Shown in pieces: positions 54,945 through 62,485 of a DNA stretch of 64,000 nucleotides. The position numbers and the translations under genes are program-made. The notes under the pieces are model-generated. The model saw nothing but the letters and a program-made list of their open reading frames with translations, did not search any database and had not been told where the DNA came from. This DNA is from Mycolicibacterium sp. CBMA 234 (lineage in GTDB: Bacteria; Actinomycetota; Actinomycetes; Mycobacteriales; Mycobacteriaceae), in contig NZ_MPKW01000001.1 of the NCBI RefSeq assembly GCF_009729415.1, positions 124,001 to 188,000 of the forward strand, in the 5' to 3' direction. How positions within the stretch are numbered: the first letter of the stretch is position 1; each line of letters starts with the position of its first letter.

Positions 54945-55339
54945 TGGGTCCTTTTCATGTCTTTGGTGACGGTGCTGAATTGCTCGACGGTGACGTCCAC
55001 GCGGTCAACGTGCAATCCAGCCATGTTCGACAAGGTCTGCGCGACATTGCGCTGCACCGCACGCGCGACGTCCACCGCCGACGCCGGCCACGCGACGGTG
55101 ACCTTGAGGTGCGCTGTGACGCGGTTACCGGTGACGGTGAGCTGTGCTTGAGGCAGAGACCGACCCGCAATCTTTGTCCGGCCTTCCGAGAACGGCAGCA
55201 CGTCGGGTGTATCGAGCGCAGCGCGGACCGCTAGCCGTTGTGCAACCTTCTCGCGTACCGTCAGCGTGCCGCGAGTAGCGGCATCGTCTTCGGAATCACA
55301 TTGCGCTGCAGCGGGTTCCGCCATGTCTGACTCAGTCAC
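54941..55339 (-). CDS. Asp23/Gls24-like protein
   Basis: About 132 residues from GTG at 55339, which overlaps the DUF2273 stop by 8 bp; ATG at 55324 is the alternative. The sequence RLAVRAALDTPDVLPFSE, ITGNRVTAHLKVTVAWPASAVDVARAVQRNVAQTL and VDRVDVTVEQF follows the Asp23 fold (beta-alpha-beta with a charged V-x-V-x-V-x end). It has no membrane helix and probably docks on the two membrane proteins encoded after it. Confidence 0.8.
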   Translation of the reverse strand: MTESDMAEPAAAQCDSEDDAATRGTLTVREKVAQRLAVRAALDTPDVLPFSEGRTKIAGRSLPQAQLTVTGNRVTAHLKVTVAWPASAVDVARAVQRNVAQTLSNMAGLHVDRVDVTVEQFSTVTKDMKRTQ

Positions 55340-55511
55340 GGTCGCGGCCCCGCAATAAGGCGGATAGATCGAGCTCACCGTCGCGGTGGGCGCCGATCAG
55401 GTAGCCCGCTACGCCGAGCAGCAGCGCGATGAGAAAGCCCCATAGTCCGCCTGCCGCCGCGGCCACGCCGAGCAGCAGACCGGCAACCAGACCCAGTGTC
55501 GATGAGGTCAT
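55332..55511 (-). CDS. DUF2273-like small membrane protein
   Basis: 59 residues from ATG at 55511. Two short hydrophobic segments rich in Gly/Ala/Leu (TLGLVAGLLLGVAAAAGGLWGF; IALLLGVAGYLIGA) are followed by a charged tail (HRDGELDLSALLRGRDRD). This is the small membrane partner usually found in Asp23 operons. It was placed by its membrane segments and by the coupled downstream start; upstream codons in the same frame are not plausible. Confidence 0.78.
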   Translation of the reverse strand: MTSSTLGLVAGLLLGVAAAAGGLWGFLIALLLGVAGYLIGAHRDGELDLSALLRGRDRD

Positions 55512-55565
55512 GATGTGAACCTTCCGCGGAACGAAGTTGTACTGGCACTTAGGAGTTCGTGAACC

Positions 55566-55609
55566 CCACGGTGTGGCGGCGCGCCCCTCGTCGCGCCGCC
55601 ACACCGTGG
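55566..55609 (-). terminator. 18-bp perfect hairpin inside the Asp23 cluster
   Basis: Arms CCACGGTGTGGCGGCGCG (55566-55583) and CGCGCCGCCACACCGTGG (55592-55609) pair fully around an 8-base loop, starting four bases after the stop of the 55614 gene. There is no U-tract. It could end most transcripts of the first two genes, or protect their 3' end and set different levels for the downstream genes. Confidence 0.7.
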
Positions 55610-55613
55610 CGCT

Positions 55614-55943
55614 CTATTGCAGTCCTCGACCGGACGTCGGTGTCACGGGTACGAGGTCTTCAATGGTGACGTCGACAGGCAGATCCGTTAACTCGGCGAC
55701 GGCCCGCTGAATCGCGGTGGCGGTGGTTCGCACCGGCGCGTCGAGCGCGAGACTCACGTGCACGTCGACACGGTCCGCCGCGATCCGGATTCCGGATACC
55801 CGCCGTCCGGGCAGGTAGGTGGCCACCTCGCCGAACATGCCGGCGTGCAAGCCGGCCACGCCCTGGACGGCAGTCACCACAGCAGCGATGCGTTCGGTCT
55901 CGTCCTCGGACGCGGCCTCCCCTGTCGGGGCATCACTGGACAC
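55614..55943 (-). CDS. Short Asp23-like protein
   Basis: 109 residues from GTG at 55943, overlapping the upstream Asp23 stop by 11 bp; earlier codons read low-complexity Thr/Ser residues. VAGLHAGMFGEVATYLPGRRVSGIRI, DRVDVHVSLALDAPVRTTATAIQRAVAELT and VDVTIEDLVPV give the Asp23-type strand-helix-strand order in a shortened form. Likely a partner of the full-length Asp23 protein upstream. A hairpin follows its stop. Confidence 0.75.
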   Translation of the reverse strand: MSSDAPTGEAASEDETERIAAVVTAVQGVAGLHAGMFGEVATYLPGRRVSGIRIAADRVDVHVSLALDAPVRTTATAIQRAVAELTDLPVDVTIEDLVPVTPTSGRGLQ

Positions 55944-56394
55944 GGGCAGGTGCGTCGGCGTCGTCGCCGCTTTCACCGTCAAGGTGCACGTCGTGAACCG
56001 TGATATTGACCTCGGTGACCTCAAGCCCGGTCATACGTTCAACCGCGGCGATGACGTTTCGCCGGATGCCTGCGGCCAGGTCGGCAATCGCCACGCCGTA
56101 CTCGGCCACGATGTCAATATCGACGGCTGCCTGCTTCTCACCGATCTCGACCGAAACGCCCTGGCTCTGGTTGACGCTGGCACCGGGAATCCGCTCACGC
56201 AGTGCGCCGACCACTCGCGATGCACCGCCGCCCAGGTCGTGGACGCCGCTGACCTCGCGGGCCGCTATCCCAGCGATCTTCGACACCACGACATCCGCGA
56301 TGGTTGTCTTGCCTTGTGAGCTCACCAACGGTGAGCCCTGGTACGGGCTAACTTCTTTGCCGGCGGACTCCACATCGGCCTGCGCGCTGGTCAT
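55933..56394 (-). CDS. Asp23/Gls24 family envelope stress protein
   Basis: 153 residues from ATG at 56394 with an AGGGGAGCGG site; a longer ORF start is not needed. It has the canonical Asp23 core: TTIADVVVSKIAGIAAREVSGVHDLGG, VEIGEKQAAVDIDIVAEYGVAIADLA and VTEVNITVHDVHL. It is first in a six-gene minus-strand cluster (Asp23, short Asp23, DUF2273, Asp23-like, DUF6286, AmaP-like), divergent by 190 bp from the ECF sigma gene. Asp23 proteins form a membrane-linked network in envelope stress. Confidence 0.9.
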   Translation of the reverse strand: MTSAQADVESAGKEVSPYQGSPLVSSQGKTTIADVVVSKIAGIAAREVSGVHDLGGGASRVVGALRERIPGASVNQSQGVSVEIGEKQAAVDIDIVAEYGVAIADLAAGIRRNVIAAVERMTGLEVTEVNITVHDVHLDGESGDDADAPARVQ

Positions 56395-56584
56395 CACCGC
56401 TCCCCTTTCGATTGCGATATATGGGTAGTCGTTATCCGGGGCTCGAACCGAACGCCCCGTTTGAGTGATACGGGACACATCGCGACTCTGCTCAGCTAAG
56501 CATGCTCAGGCCGCCCACGCTGCGGCTATTTCTGGTACGAAGGCCTATATTTCAGGAGCGGTGGAGCGTAGCTGAGAGCGGAGT

Positions 56585-57160
56585 GTGGTGATAGCCCCAA
56601 CCGGTGGCGACCTACGCGACGCTGACGACGAGGCCTTACGGGTCGCGGCCATAGTCGGCGATCGGGAGGCGTTCGACGTCATCGTGACCCGCTATGGACC
56701 CGTGCTCTACCGATACGCGCGGCGGATGCTCGCGTACGAAGCTGACGTCCCAGATGTCGTGCAGGACACCTTCGTTGCCGCGTGGCAGCAGATCAGCACC
56801 TTCCGCGGAAGCTCGTCACTGCGGACGTGGCTGTTCGCGATCTGTTACCGCAAGATCGCCGACACGCATCGCCTCAAACGCGCGAGACCAGTCGAAGACT
56901 GGGTGCTGGAACCGTTGGCCGGGCCGGACCCGTCCGCTGACCCTTACACCGCGGCGTCCAACGCCGCTTTCTTAGACGCCCTCGAACTGGCGCTCGGCGA
57001 ATTGCCGGTACGCCAGCGCGCGGTATGGATGATGCGGGAGGTCGAACAGATGACGTTCCCTGAAATCGGCGAGGTGCTACACCTCAGCTCCGATGCGGTA
57101 CGCGGTCACCACGTTCGGGCTCTGAAGGCTTTGCGTGTTCTGTTGAGGAGGTGGCAGTGA
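56585..57160 (+). CDS. ECF-type RNA polymerase sigma factor
   Basis: 191 residues. Region 2 (YRYARRMLAYEADVPDVVQDTFVAAWQQ, RGSSSLRTWLFAICYRKIADTHR) and region 4 (LPVRQRAVWMMREVEQMTFPEIGEVLHLSSDAVRGHHVRAL) are both complete; regions 1 and 3 are absent as in group 4 sigma factors. It starts at one of two consecutive GTG codons. The downstream gene overlaps it as TGATG. Its place opposite the Asp23 cluster suggests that it drives that cluster. No zinc anti-sigma motif is seen nearby. Confidence 0.93.
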   Translation: MVIAPTGGDLRDADDEALRVAAIVGDREAFDVIVTRYGPVLYRYARRMLAYEADVPDVVQDTFVAAWQQISTFRGSSSLRTWLFAICYRKIADTHRLKRARPVEDWVLEPLAGPDPSADPYTAASNAAFLDALELALGELPVRQRAVWMMREVEQMTFPEIGEVLHLSSDAVRGHHVRALKALRVLLRRWQ

Positions 57161-57615
57161 TGGAGACTGATCCCGTCCTGAACCGTGCGGCCTCATACCT
57201 GAGATCTGTGCCCGAACCCGGCTGGGACGCAATCAGCGCCAGGGTGCGTGCAGCGGTGCACGCCGCAACCCGTGTCGGTTGGCCCATCCGGGCATCCCGG
57301 GGCGCCGGCGATGGCGTCGTGTACATCAGCGATCACGCGCTGCGCAGCCTGTTGGCCCGGGAGCTGCGTCGCAGATTCGTCTGCCAACCGACGCGGATCG
57401 CCTTCACGCTGGAGGGCGCAGTGTTGCGCGCCATCGACATCGACGTCACCGGAAGCTACGGCACCCAACTGCGTGATCTTGGTGATGACATCCGGCGATT
57501 GGTCCTCGACACGATCCGACCCATCCTCGATAACCTCGACGACAACGGCAGTACTCCGGCCGGACCGATCGATGTGACGATTACCGACGTAGTCGACGGC
57601 GACCCCTTGGGGTAG
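57160..57615 (+). CDS. Asp23-style protein coupled to the sigma factor, possible anti-sigma partner
   Basis: 151 residues from ATG at 57160, which shares its A with the sigma factor stop; a GAGGAGG site lies eight bases upstream. ISDHALRSLLARELRRRFVCQP, LRAIDIDVTGSYGTQLRDLGDDIRRLV and IDVTITDVVDGD follow the Asp23 strand-helix-strand logic. The N-terminal ~30 residues (LNRAASYLRSVPEPGWDAISARVRA) look like the short sigma-binding helices of some anti-sigma factors. Function as a cytoplasmic sigma partner is inference from position. Confidence 0.75.
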   Translation: METDPVLNRAASYLRSVPEPGWDAISARVRAAVHAATRVGWPIRASRGAGDGVVYISDHALRSLLARELRRRFVCQPTRIAFTLEGAVLRAIDIDVTGSYGTQLRDLGDDIRRLVLDTIRPILDNLDDNGSTPAGPIDVTITDVVDGDPLG

Positions 57616-57624
57616 CCCCGCGAG

Positions 57625-58575
57625 TCATCCAGCGTCGATAGCCGCGCTGGTGTCGGTAATCCCGGCTTGCAGGGTTGCGCGGTCAGCCATCCCACACAGG
57701 CGCCGAAGTCGCCCAGCAATGGCGTTCTTCGTCATCGGGGGGTCCGCTAGACGACCCAGATCGTCCAACGAAAGATCCGGGTGTTGGATGCGCAAACGTG
57801 CAACTTCAACGAAATGATCAGGTGCCTTGTCCCCGAGGATCTCCAGGGCACGTTCCGCCCGGATTGCCGTCGCCGCCGCGGACCGTTCCGCACGACGCTG
57901 ATTGGAGTCGACGAGTGCGGTATCCACGATCGTTGTGCTGGCCCGATCGCGGTGTGACTGCCAGGCCGCTCGGGTTTGTTGAGCGCCAATTCGATTCAAC
58001 AACAACGAGATTGTGTCCGCGTCACGCACCGTGATCCGATCGGCACCCCGTAGCTGACGCGCTTTCACGGACGCACCCAGTCTGCGAGCGGCCCCCGTCA
58101 GAGCCAAGGCCGCCTCCATCCCCGGGCATTCCACCTCCAGCCCCCGGGTGCGACCTGCCAATGACAATGACCCACGGGCCAGGAATGCCCCGCGCCAGAC
58201 CGCTTCGACGTCTGCTGTACTACCGCCAACGATCTGCGGCGGCATGCCTCGGACGGGTCTCCCCCAACGGTCGATCAGCCCGGTCCAGCGGGCCACGTCT
58301 TCTGCCTGGTGAGCTACATGCACCACGTAACGACGGCGCCCACCTACGCTCGGGAGTACCCGCACGTCAGGTGCACACCCGCATAAGTCCTTGAGGGCGT
58401 TGCAGATCCGGGTGGCAACCGATTCTCGGTCCACGTCGGCGTCGATCACAATGCGCCCCTTGACGACGCGCAGCCCGCCGGCGAACTGTAGAAGCGCGGT
58501 CACCTCGGCCTTCCGGGCACTAGCCAGATGAACAGCAGTACCGGCGAGTTCGTCCTTGGCTCTCGGCGTCAACAT
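57625..58575 (-). CDS. WhiA-family regulator, paralogue outside the usual locus
   Basis: 316 residues from ATG at 58575 with GGAGGA six bases upstream. The N-terminal LAGLIDADG-like half (KAEVTALLQFAGGLRVVKGRIVI; VRGMPPQIVGGSTADVEAVWRGAFLARGSL) and the C-terminal helix-turn-helix (LSLDDLGRLADPPMTKNAIAGRLRRL) follow actinobacterial WhiA along its whole length. The normal whiA gene lies beside yvcK and uvrC; neither is here. Two unknown genes precede it. Compared with standard mycobacterial WhiA, as remembered, many positions differ, so this is most likely a second, divergent copy. Confidence 0.92.
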   Translation of the reverse strand: MLTPRAKDELAGTAVHLASARKAEVTALLQFAGGLRVVKGRIVIDADVDRESVATRICNALKDLCGCAPDVRVLPSVGGRRRYVVHVAHQAEDVARWTGLIDRWGRPVRGMPPQIVGGSTADVEAVWRGAFLARGSLSLAGRTRGLEVECPGMEAALALTGAARRLGASVKARQLRGADRITVRDADTISLLLNRIGAQQTRAAWQSHRDRASTTIVDTALVDSNQRRAERSAAATAIRAERALEILGDKAPDHFVEVARLRIQHPDLSLDDLGRLADPPMTKNAIAGRLRRLCGMADRATLQAGITDTSAAIDAG

Positions 58576-58626
58576 CACAGATCCTCCACATGCCTCACGT
58601 CACATACGTTTTGTCGTCGTAGTCGC

Positions 58627-58938
58627 CTATCCACCGCATCGGGAGTCACTACGGTGCCGACACTGTGCGATCTGCCGAGCGAGGCGGTCGGCAACTGCGC
58701 CATCGGGATGGTGCAGCACACGCCACCGATGCAGTGTGTCTGCGAGTCCGTTTGGGACTGAAAGGCGTTCACGTTCAAGAACTGTCATCGATGTTTGGAT
58801 CACCGAGTCGAACTCGCCGATACCCAGGTTGACATATGTGTTGTTGAGCTCTGCGATGGTCAAGCTAGATCGGACGTGCTCTACCAAATCCCACGCAATA
58901 TCGGACTCGTTGTTCAACGCCGTGATCCCTTCGGGCAC
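58627..58938 (-). CDS. Unknown small acidic/helical protein upstream of the WhiA paralogue
   Basis: 103 residues from GTG at 58938; the ORF is open further but those codons are Arg-rich and overlap the next gene. I do not recognise a family. It is probably helical (DIAWDLVEHVRSSLTIAELNNTYVNLG; GLADTLHRWRVLHHPDGAVADRLARQI), cytoplasmic and basic at the end. It overlaps the preceding gene by 25 bp and ends 48 bp before the WhiA paralogue, so the three form one operon. Confidence 0.65.
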   Translation of the reverse strand: MPEGITALNNESDIAWDLVEHVRSSLTIAELNNTYVNLGIGEFDSVIQTSMTVLERERLSVPNGLADTLHRWRVLHHPDGAVADRLARQIAQCRHRSDSRCGG

Positions 58939-59414
58939 TGTGATTCGTCTGCACCGCCGTGGGAGTTGCCGGGGACGGCGGCGACGAGCCGGCGGAGGTA
59001 GTTCCGCTGGTCGAAAGTCAATCGCTGGATGACGTTGGCAAGGGCTGACGCCTCGGTCCCGTCGTCGGGCATATTGCGAGGAAAGACGATCCACATCGAT
59101 TCGTCGCCGACTAGCCCGATCTCGGCAATGAACCCTCCGCCTGCAAGTTGCTCTCCCAACGCACACAATCGCCAGCCCTGGGCTTGGAGTGCAGTCGCCC
59201 ACCAGTACGCCACTCGTACTGGGCGCGGCGGCTGACAGATCATGCCGGGGATGTGCGCGGAGTTGCGCTCCGCGGAGCGCGGTTGCTTCAGCAGTCGCGA
59301 GTCACCCAGCAACGCAATCATATCTGCGGTCTCTTCGGCCCATCCGCCGCTGCGATTCCGTGAATAGGCCTGCCGTCCAGGATGATTCACCCAAACCCCT
59401 TTCAACCGCCCCAT
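58914..59414 (-). CDS. Unknown protein, first gene of the WhiA-paralogue operon
   Basis: Up to 166 residues. No family recognised. The centre (YWWATALQAQGWRLCALGEQLAGGGFIAEIGLVGDESMWIVF) alternates strands and helices and looks like a small alpha/beta domain; the tail VIQRLTFDQRNYLRRLV is helical. A start at ATG 59321 (MIALLGDS), 93 bases downstream, is possible and has a GAAGAGA site. It overlaps the next gene by 25 bp. Its role may be linked to the WhiA paralogue. Confidence 0.65.
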   Translation of the reverse strand: MGRLKGVWVNHPGRQAYSRNRSGGWAEETADMIALLGDSRLLKQPRSAERNSAHIPGMICQPPRPVRVAYWWATALQAQGWRLCALGEQLAGGGFIAEIGLVGDESMWIVFPRNMPDDGTEASALANVIQRLTFDQRNYLRRLVAAVPGNSHGGADESQCPKGSRR

Positions 59415-60036
59415 GCGGCAGCTACCGCCCGGTGATTGCGATCAAAAGGCAGATCCCCCGGGAACTTTCAAAGAAGACGACGCCTCCGGCGCCAACGTGC
59501 ACCGCACAACCTGTTCACGTCAGTTCGCTGCACCACACGCCGGGAACGGCGCACGACTCATGACCGGGCGAAACGCGCCCTACACCACGGCAGGTTGTGT
59601 CAGCCCCGCCGCGGTCGTCGGCTAGCAACCGCGATGCGTGAAGACCTCACATTTGCCATGCCGGCGTAGTGAGTACTGCCGGTATCGGCACGAGAAACTG
59701 CGAAACCCGCAGCAGATCACGAAACACTGCATCCCCCTTGAGAAGACCGGTCTCCAAGCCCCCCGGCTTGACTGGAACTTCAACTGATGACACGAGACTT
59801 CCATGAACCTACTGACCCGTCAACTCCCGGAAGTGATTAGCTGTCGTCGCGTTCACAGAAATGTGAGCTAACCTGCACCCCGACGCGCTTGCCCCGAAAC
59901 ATCACTCGGCGGCACCTGTCCAGTCACCGCACCCCCGGGCGGCCATCATCAGGTCACTTCAGCACTTCAACCATACCGTCCGTCGACGGATGTGCCCTAA
60001 GCGATTGCACCGCAACATGATTCAAGGGGGAATTAC
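59415..60036. promoter_or_regulatory. 622-bp divergent region with palindrome before the EspR-like gene
   Basis: No gene can be supported. It holds TCACA-GAAA-TGTGA (59853-59866), a perfect 12-bp palindrome TCCGTCGACGGA (59979-59990) 46 bp before the EspR-like start, and an AAGGGGG ribosome-binding site. EspR-type proteins bind their own control regions, so an autoregulatory site is plausible. The rest shows nothing recognisable. Confidence 0.45.
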
Positions 60037-60447
60037 ATGGCCAGCAGGAAACGCCGCCAACCGTCAGTCGATGCCGCCACCTTCGCCGAACGACTCAACC
60101 GATTGTTCACCGCCATCTACCCACCCGGGCGTGGGCCCTATCGCAACGCCGAAGTAACAGAAGCTCTGGCCCGCAGCGGGTACCAACTGTCAGCCCCGTA
60201 CCTCTCGCAACTACGCTCTGGCATCCGTAATTGCCCCTCCCTCCGTACTGCGGAGATGCTGGCCGAGTTCTTCGGTGTACGCGTCGAGTACTTCGACAGC
60301 ACCACCGGATACGCCAGCGCACTCGATGCCGAACTGGACTGGCTTCACCTCGCCCGCGACAAGACCGTGCGCGACCTCACGACTGCACTCATGACGTTGA
60401 CGCCCAGCCAGCGCGACGGCTTGCTCGGAGAGTGCCAGATACCCTGA
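60037..60447 (+). CDS. EspR-like nucleoid-associated regulator
   Basis: 136 residues, close to EspR (132). The opening FAERLNRLFTAIYPPGRGPY, then AEVTEALARSGYQLSAPYLSQLRSGIRNCPS, and LAEFFGVRVEYF mirror EspR almost position by position through its helix-turn-helix. The C-terminal dimerisation helices (LDWLHLARDKTVRDLTTALMTL) are more divergent. EspR organises chromosome loops and controls ESX-1 genes; no ESX genes are here, so this paralogue probably has other targets. The P-loop gene follows 5 bp later. Confidence 0.91.
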   Translation: MASRKRRQPSVDAATFAERLNRLFTAIYPPGRGPYRNAEVTEALARSGYQLSAPYLSQLRSGIRNCPSLRTAEMLAEFFGVRVEYFDSTTGYASALDAELDWLHLARDKTVRDLTTALMTLTPSQRDGLLGECQIP

Positions 60448-60452
60448 GTGGC

Positions 60453-60959
60453 ATGACCTTGCCGGCGCCGCGTCCACGCACGGCAGCAGTGTTGGTGACA
60501 GGGATGTCCGGCGTAGGTAAGTCGTGCGCCCTCATCGAGCTAGCCCGTCGCGGTTACGCGACGGCCGACACCGACGACGGACCGTGGATCGAACTCGTTG
60601 CAGGCGAACCGCTCTGGCGGGAACCGCTCATCGATGAACTGCTGAACCGACCACGCGACCGGCCACTGTTCGTTACAGGTACGGTGGCCAATCAAGTGCG
60701 CTTCTATGACCGGTTCGATGCCATCGTGCTGTTGGCTGCGCCGACTGATGTTGTGCTGCAACGTATTCAGCTACGCACGAACAATCCGTTCGGTAAGACC
60801 GCCGCTGAACAGTCTCAGATCCTCGCCGATATCGCCGAGGTAGAGCCACTGCTCAGGGAATCGGCCACGCACGAGATCAACACGACACGGTCCCTGTCTG
60901 AAGTGACCGACATCCTGGCCAGCATTGCGGATGGTGTTACGCCGGGGCGAGTGGAATAG
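60453..60959 (+). CDS. P-loop kinase, shikimate/adenylate kinase-like
   Basis: 168 residues from ATG at 60453. Walker A GMSGVGKS near residue 19, an ADTDDG aspartate pair near 40 as in shikimate/gluconate kinases, and VTGTVANQVRFYDRFDAIVLLAAP as the Walker B strand. LRTNNPFGK resembles the lid region. It lies 5 bp after the EspR-like gene and is probably cotranscribed. The substrate (small molecule or nucleotide) is unknown. Confidence 0.87.
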   Translation: MTLPAPRPRTAAVLVTGMSGVGKSCALIELARRGYATADTDDGPWIELVAGEPLWREPLIDELLNRPRDRPLFVTGTVANQVRFYDRFDAIVLLAAPTDVVLQRIQLRTNNPFGKTAAEQSQILADIAEVEPLLRESATHEINTTRSLSEVTDILASIADGVTPGRVE

Positions 60960-60979
60960 ATACGGAGCCGAGGACGTTG

Positions 60980-61135
60980 GTGGCACGCGTGCTCAAATTC
61001 CCGATCGGCGACGCCAGCGAAGGACTCGGTCTCGTCACGGCCCACTTCCCCACCCACGCTCCCCTACACGTCCGCCGCAACGGCGACAGTTTCGAATGGC
61101 AAAACTACGTTGAGGTAACCGGTGCGAGGGCCTAG
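60980..61135 (+). CDS. Small 51-residue protein
   Basis: GTG start at 60980, 20 bp after the P-loop gene stop. The product (VLKFPIGDASEGLGLVTAH, APLHVRRNGDSFEWQNYVEV) alternates hydrophobic and polar residues as a small beta-rich protein would and has no low-complexity stretch. The overlapping longer ORF in another frame is Arg/Pro-rich and is rejected. No family recognised. It may be a fourth member of the EspR-like operon. Confidence 0.45.
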   Translation: MARVLKFPIGDASEGLGLVTAHFPTHAPLHVRRNGDSFEWQNYVEVTGARA

Positions 61136-61166
61136 TTTTTCCCTGGATGCGTCGATGCGGAGGGTA

Positions 61167-61643
61167 ATGAAGAGAATTCTCGTGAGCGCCGCTATGGCGT
61201 TGCCGGTGGCAGCGTTGATGGCGTGTGGTGCCGCGTCACGGCCAGTGTCCAGCGGACGTGATGTCGCACTGGAGGAATCGAATCGTCAACTCGTACTGGC
61301 CTTCTACGAAGGCGTCTTCAACATGCATGACGTTGAACGGTCGTCTGCGGTGCTCGCGGAGGACTACAAGCAGCACAACCCGCATGTGCCCGACGGTAAG
61401 TCACCATTCGTTCGGTACTTCGAGGGCTATTTCATTACGCACCCAACAGCCCACGTGGACATCGCGCGCAGTGCTGCCGACGGTGAACTGGTGTATTTGC
61501 ATGTGCATTCACGGCAGGGGCCCGACGACCCCGGCGACGCGGTTGTGGATATCTTTCGGGTGCACCAGGGAAAGATCGTTGAGCATTGGGATGTGGTTGA
61601 GCCCGTTCCCCAGCAGTCCGCCAACGCCAACACGATGTTTTGA
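61167..61643 (+). CDS. Lipoprotein with SnoaL-like (NTF2-fold) domain
   Basis: 158 residues from ATG at 61167, with GGAGGG directly upstream. A signal peptide (KRILVSAAMALPVAAL) ends in the lipobox LMAC, so Cys19 is probably lipid-modified. The mature part is SnoaL-like: NRQLVLAFYEGVFNMHDVERSSAVLAEDYKQHNP, then VDIARSAADGELVYLHVHSRQ and VDIFRVHQGKIVEHWDVVEPVP, all hallmarks of the SnoaL/NTF2 fold. It may bind or convert a small hydrophobic ligand at the outer face of the membrane. It converges with an LLM gene. Confidence 0.88.
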   Translation: MKRILVSAAMALPVAALMACGAASRPVSSGRDVALEESNRQLVLAFYEGVFNMHDVERSSAVLAEDYKQHNPHVPDGKSPFVRYFEGYFITHPTAHVDIARSAADGELVYLHVHSRQGPDDPGDAVVDIFRVHQGKIVEHWDVVEPVPQQSANANTMF

Positions 61644-61659
61644 GTCGAGTGACTTGACT

Positions 61660-62454
61660 TCAGCCCGGGCGGCCGGCCTTGATCACCTGTAGCACCTGAT
61701 CGGGGCGGTCGCCCGGCCAGAAGGCATGCATCGCCCAGGTCGCGCCGGCAGCGGCAAACTCCGCCGCATCGGTGCCCGGTTTGGTCTTCACTGCGATATC
61801 AAATCCTTCACGGCTGCCGCGCAATTGCTCTATGGTGTCGGCAATTTGGGCAACCTTCGACGCATCGCCGGTGAGCGGAAAAATGCCATCATGCCGGGCG
61901 GCCCGTTCCACCGGCTTGCCGCTGTGTCGTGCAGTGCCGAACCACAACGGGATTCGCGGCTGATGCGCCGAATCGGGAACAGCGCGGACGTCGCCGACGA
62001 ACAGTTCACCGTGATGGGTGACGGTGTCACCGGCCCACAACGCCGTCAGCACTTCGACACCTTCGTCGAGCAAGCGGCCAAGTCGACGCGGGTCCGCATT
62101 CTCCCCGACGGCTGAGTACTCGCGACCCCGGTCGTCGCCGGTGCCCAAACCCAGGATCAGCCGCCCCCGACTCAGCCGATCCAGTGTTGCGGTCTCTCGC
62201 ACGAGTTTGAGGATTCGCCGACGCGGCACCGGAGTCACCATGGGGCCCAACCGAATTCGACTTGTGTTGGCAGCCGCGGCAGCCAACACGATCCACGGGT
62301 CGGCGATCTCCCACTGACCGTCGATCGGACTCAGCACATGGTCCCAGACAAACAGGCCGTCCCAGCCTGACTCTTCGGCAGCAATTGCGATATCAACGAT
62401 GGCCTGGGGATCGGCCAGCTCACCGAGCGGGGGCATAAAGATTGCGTGGCGCAC
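61660..62454 (-). CDS. LLM-class (F420-type) oxidoreductase
   Basis: 264 residues from GTG at 62454 (RHAIFMPPLGELADPQ). LFVWDHVLSPIDGQWEIADPW near 45, RIRLGPMVTPVPRRRILKLVRE and GRLILGLGTGDDRGREYSAVGE are typical of F420-dependent LLM proteins. It is somewhat shorter than the ~300-residue norm. It follows the PhzF stop by 31 bp on the same strand and may be cotranscribed. Substrate unknown. Confidence 0.92.
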   Translation of the reverse strand: MRHAIFMPPLGELADPQAIVDIAIAAEESGWDGLFVWDHVLSPIDGQWEIADPWIVLAAAAANTSRIRLGPMVTPVPRRRILKLVRETATLDRLSRGRLILGLGTGDDRGREYSAVGENADPRRLGRLLDEGVEVLTALWAGDTVTHHGELFVGDVRAVPDSAHQPRIPLWFGTARHSGKPVERAARHDGIFPLTGDASKVAQIADTIEQLRGSREGFDIAVKTKPGTDAAEFAAAGATWAMHAFWPGDRPDQVLQVIKAGRPG

Positions 62455-62485
62455 CAAGACACCGTAGCTCCGATGGCAATCGGAC

